Assembly (NCBI RefSeq): GCF_009765975.1
Contig: NZ_LMUJ01000020.1
Coordinates: 1 to 41,218 of the forward strand
Direction of reading: 5' to 3'
DNA from: Acidisphaera sp. S103
GTDB taxonomy: Bacteria; Pseudomonadota; Alphaproteobacteria; Acetobacterales; Acetobacteraceae
Length of the DNA: 41,218 nt
Of this stretch, positions 39,897 through 41,218 are shown piece by piece. Made by a program: the position numbers and the translations under genes. Numbering within the stretch: the first letter of the stretch is position 1; every line of letters starts with the position of its first letter. The notes under the pieces are model-generated. The model was given only the letters and a program-made list of their open reading frames with translations. It searched no databases and was not told the DNA's origin.

Positions 39897-41057
39897 TCAG
39901 CGCCACGCCTTCAGGCGTTCGGCAGCTTCGCGCATGTCGTCCTCCGGCCCGCAATAGCTGAAGCGGACGAAGCGGTTGCCGCGGGTGCGGTCGAAGTCGA
40001 CACCGGGACTGACGGCGACGCCGGCTTCGCGCAGCATGCCGGCGCAGAAGGCGGCGCTGTCGTTGGAGCGGTCGCTGATGTCGGCGAACAGGTAGAACGC
40101 GCCCTCGGCGGGGGACAGGCGGGTGAAGCCGGCGGCCGGGAGTGCGGTCAGCAGGTGGTCGCGGGACCGGCGGTAGCGGGCGATGTTGGCCTGGAGTTCG
40201 TCGTGGCAGTCAAAGGCGGCCTCGGCAACGACCTGGGCGATATAGGGGGCGCTGATGAACAGGTTCTGCGCCAGGCATTCCACCGGGCGGGCGAGGTCGG
40301 GCGGCAGGACCAGCCAGCCGATGCGCCAGCCGGTCATGCAGAAGTATTTGGAAAAACTGTTCACCACGATGGCGCTGTCGCTGAACTGAGCGGCGGAGGC
40401 GACCGGACTGTCGTAGTTCAGGCCGTGGTAGATCTCGTCGCTGATCAGGCGGACGCCGTTGCGGTCGCACCAGGTGGCGATGGCGGCCAGTTCGTCGGCG
40501 TGCAGCATGGTGCCGGCGGGGTTGCAGGGGCTGGCGACAATCAGGCCGTCCGGGCGCGGGTCCAGTTGCTCCAGCATTGCCACGGTGGGCTGGAAGCGGG
40601 TTTCCATGGTGGCTTCCATGATGACCGGGATCATGCCCAGGGCGGTCAGGATATTGACGTAGGGCGGATAGAACGGCGCGGCCATGGCGATGCGGTCGCC
40701 AGGATCGAAGGCGGCGAGGAAGGCCAGCGGGAATGCGCCGGAGGCGCCGACGGTCACGGCGATGCGCTCGATCGGCAGGGTTAGGTCATACCAATTCGCG
40801 GCGTGGGCGGCGATGCGGTGGCGGAGGGAGTGGAGGCCGAACGCCTCGGTATAGCCAAGCGGATTTCCGGAACGGAGCGCGGCCTGGGCGGCGGCGACAG
40901 CACCGGCGGGGGCTCCGGTACCGGGTTGGCCGACCTCCATGCGGATGATGTGGGGGGCGTTCGGGGGAAGCGCCGCCTGGCGGGCGTTGGCGGCGGCGAT
41001 CACGTCCATCACGAGGAACGGTGGGGCGGCGGCGCCTTTGCCGATTTTCAGGGTCAT
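39897..41057 (-). CDS. PLP-dependent class I/II aminotransferase
   Basis: 386 residues, aspartate-aminotransferase fold type I. Features: GQPGTGAPAGAVAAAQAAL, LGYTEAFGLHSLRHRIAAH, ASPCNPAGT (the usual SPxNPTGT with T to A), LISDEIYHGLNY (Asp and Tyr contacting PLP), NSFSKYFCMTGWRIGWLV with the Schiff-base Lys at about residue 235, and RFVRFSYCGPEDDM with the substrate-carboxylate Arg. It moves amino groups between amino acids and 2-oxoacids; the substrate is not assignable. Confidence 0.92.
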   Translation of the reverse strand: MTLKIGKGAAAPPFLVMDVIAAANARQAALPPNAPHIIRMEVGQPGTGAPAGAVAAAQAALRSGNPLGYTEAFGLHSLRHRIAAHAANWYDLTLPIERIAVTVGASGAFPLAFLAAFDPGDRIAMAAPFYPPYVNILTALGMIPVIMEATMETRFQPTVAMLEQLDPRPDGLIVASPCNPAGTMLHADELAAIATWCDRNGVRLISDEIYHGLNYDSPVASAAQFSDSAIVVNSFSKYFCMTGWRIGWLVLPPDLARPVECLAQNLFISAPYIAQVVAEAAFDCHDELQANIARYRRSRDHLLTALPAAGFTRLSPAEGAFYLFADISDRSNDSAAFCAGMLREAGVAVSPGVDFDRTRGNRFVRFSYCGPEDDMREAAERLKAWR

Positions 41058-41093
41058 TCGGTTATTCCTGCGCTTGCTGAAGCGGCACCGAGC

Positions 41094-41218
41094 GGTTGCG
41101 GATGGCCCGGACTTCGCCGGGCCATGACGGAAGTGGGCGGGCGTGGCGGTTGTTGGGTGGGCGTGATGGGGTTGGCTGGCCGTGATGGGGTTGGGCGGGC
41201 GGCCATTAATCCCGCCAG
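41094..41218 (+). repeat. GGCCCGG hairpin repeat and degenerate G-rich tandem (cluster 3)
   Basis: gcggatggcccggacttcgc with its complementary half, as at 26193 and 34054, followed by degenerate units built on gggcgtgatggggttggctgg up to the window edge. The stretch is skewed to G on the plus strand. Confidence 0.75.

Overview
The window is high-GC alphaproteobacterial chromosome. Gene content, codon use, PEP-CTERM proteins and several families of short palindromic dispersed repeats suggest a Rhodospirillales/Acetobacteraceae-type soil or water bacterium. This is inferred from style only: there is no rRNA or marker gene, and I found no tRNA, CRISPR array, prophage or complete insertion sequence. 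The region is mainly accessory: surface-polysaccharide, transport, flavin-oxidoreductase and regulatory genes, with many small repeats and several truncated genes or genes missing catalytic residues.

Layout. 1-0.85 kb: the end of an Smr-domain gene overlapping an XRE-type regulator. 0.97-4.4 kb: an FkbM methyltransferase diverging from a large CadC-like membrane regulator (winged helix, TM, TolB-like, TPR, degenerate rhodanese). 4.5-8.2 kb, all minus strand: a solitary HigA-type antitoxin, a small membrane protein, a MaoC dehydratase overlapping a CaiB-type CoA-transferase, then a MobB-like protein downstream of a RidA protein. 9.1-11.5 kb: a two-gene unit for GDP-mannose-derived sugars (GT4 glycosyltransferase plus Gmd). 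11.9-13.7 kb: two lineage-type hypotheticals, the second followed by a partial duplication of its own 3' end and a palindromic repeat. 13.7-15.8 kb: a lone PotC-type permease coupled to UppP, with a small upstream gene. 16.2-20 kb: a polytopic GT-C-like membrane protein, an ATP-grasp protein and a DedA protein. 20.1-23.2 kb: a His-rich CDF metal exporter, then an alpha/beta-fold protein lacking the Ser nucleophile paired with a luciferase-like (LLM) oxidoreductase. 23.3-26.1 kb: a two-gene unit with a truncated HEPN protein, two small lipoproteins, a flavodiiron-like MBL protein and repeats. 26.4-29.9 kb: a TPR-sulfotransferase followed by a TPR-glycosyltransferase. 29.9-34 kb: a LysE exporter, then two paralogous PEP-CTERM proteins flanking a fatty-acid-hydroxylase-type membrane enzyme. 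34.2-41.1 kb: two more LLM oxidoreductases, a frameshifted acyltransferase, an MFS carrier and a PLP aminotransferase.

The most informative signals lie in non-coding DNA. Both PEP-CTERM genes have a near-perfect sigma-54 (-24/-12) promoter and the same 19-bp upstream box at almost identical distance, which looks like a two-gene sigma-54/enhancer-protein regulon. A MITE-like family with 19-bp terminal inverted repeats occurs at 16.0 and 24.9 kb, with partial or rearranged members at 13.4, 23.9 and 37.1 kb. At 13.3-13.7 kb a local duplication preserves versions with and without its 78-bp palindromic core. Other repeats are a ~68-bp palindromic element in three copies, a hairpin family (ATGGCCCGG...CCGGGCCAT) that becomes a 24-bp tandem array at 34.1 kb, and a 115-bp inverted-repeat element at 26.0 kb.

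Start sites were chosen by eye from Shine-Dalgarno-like sequence, family N-termini and overlaps. Residue positions are approximate.
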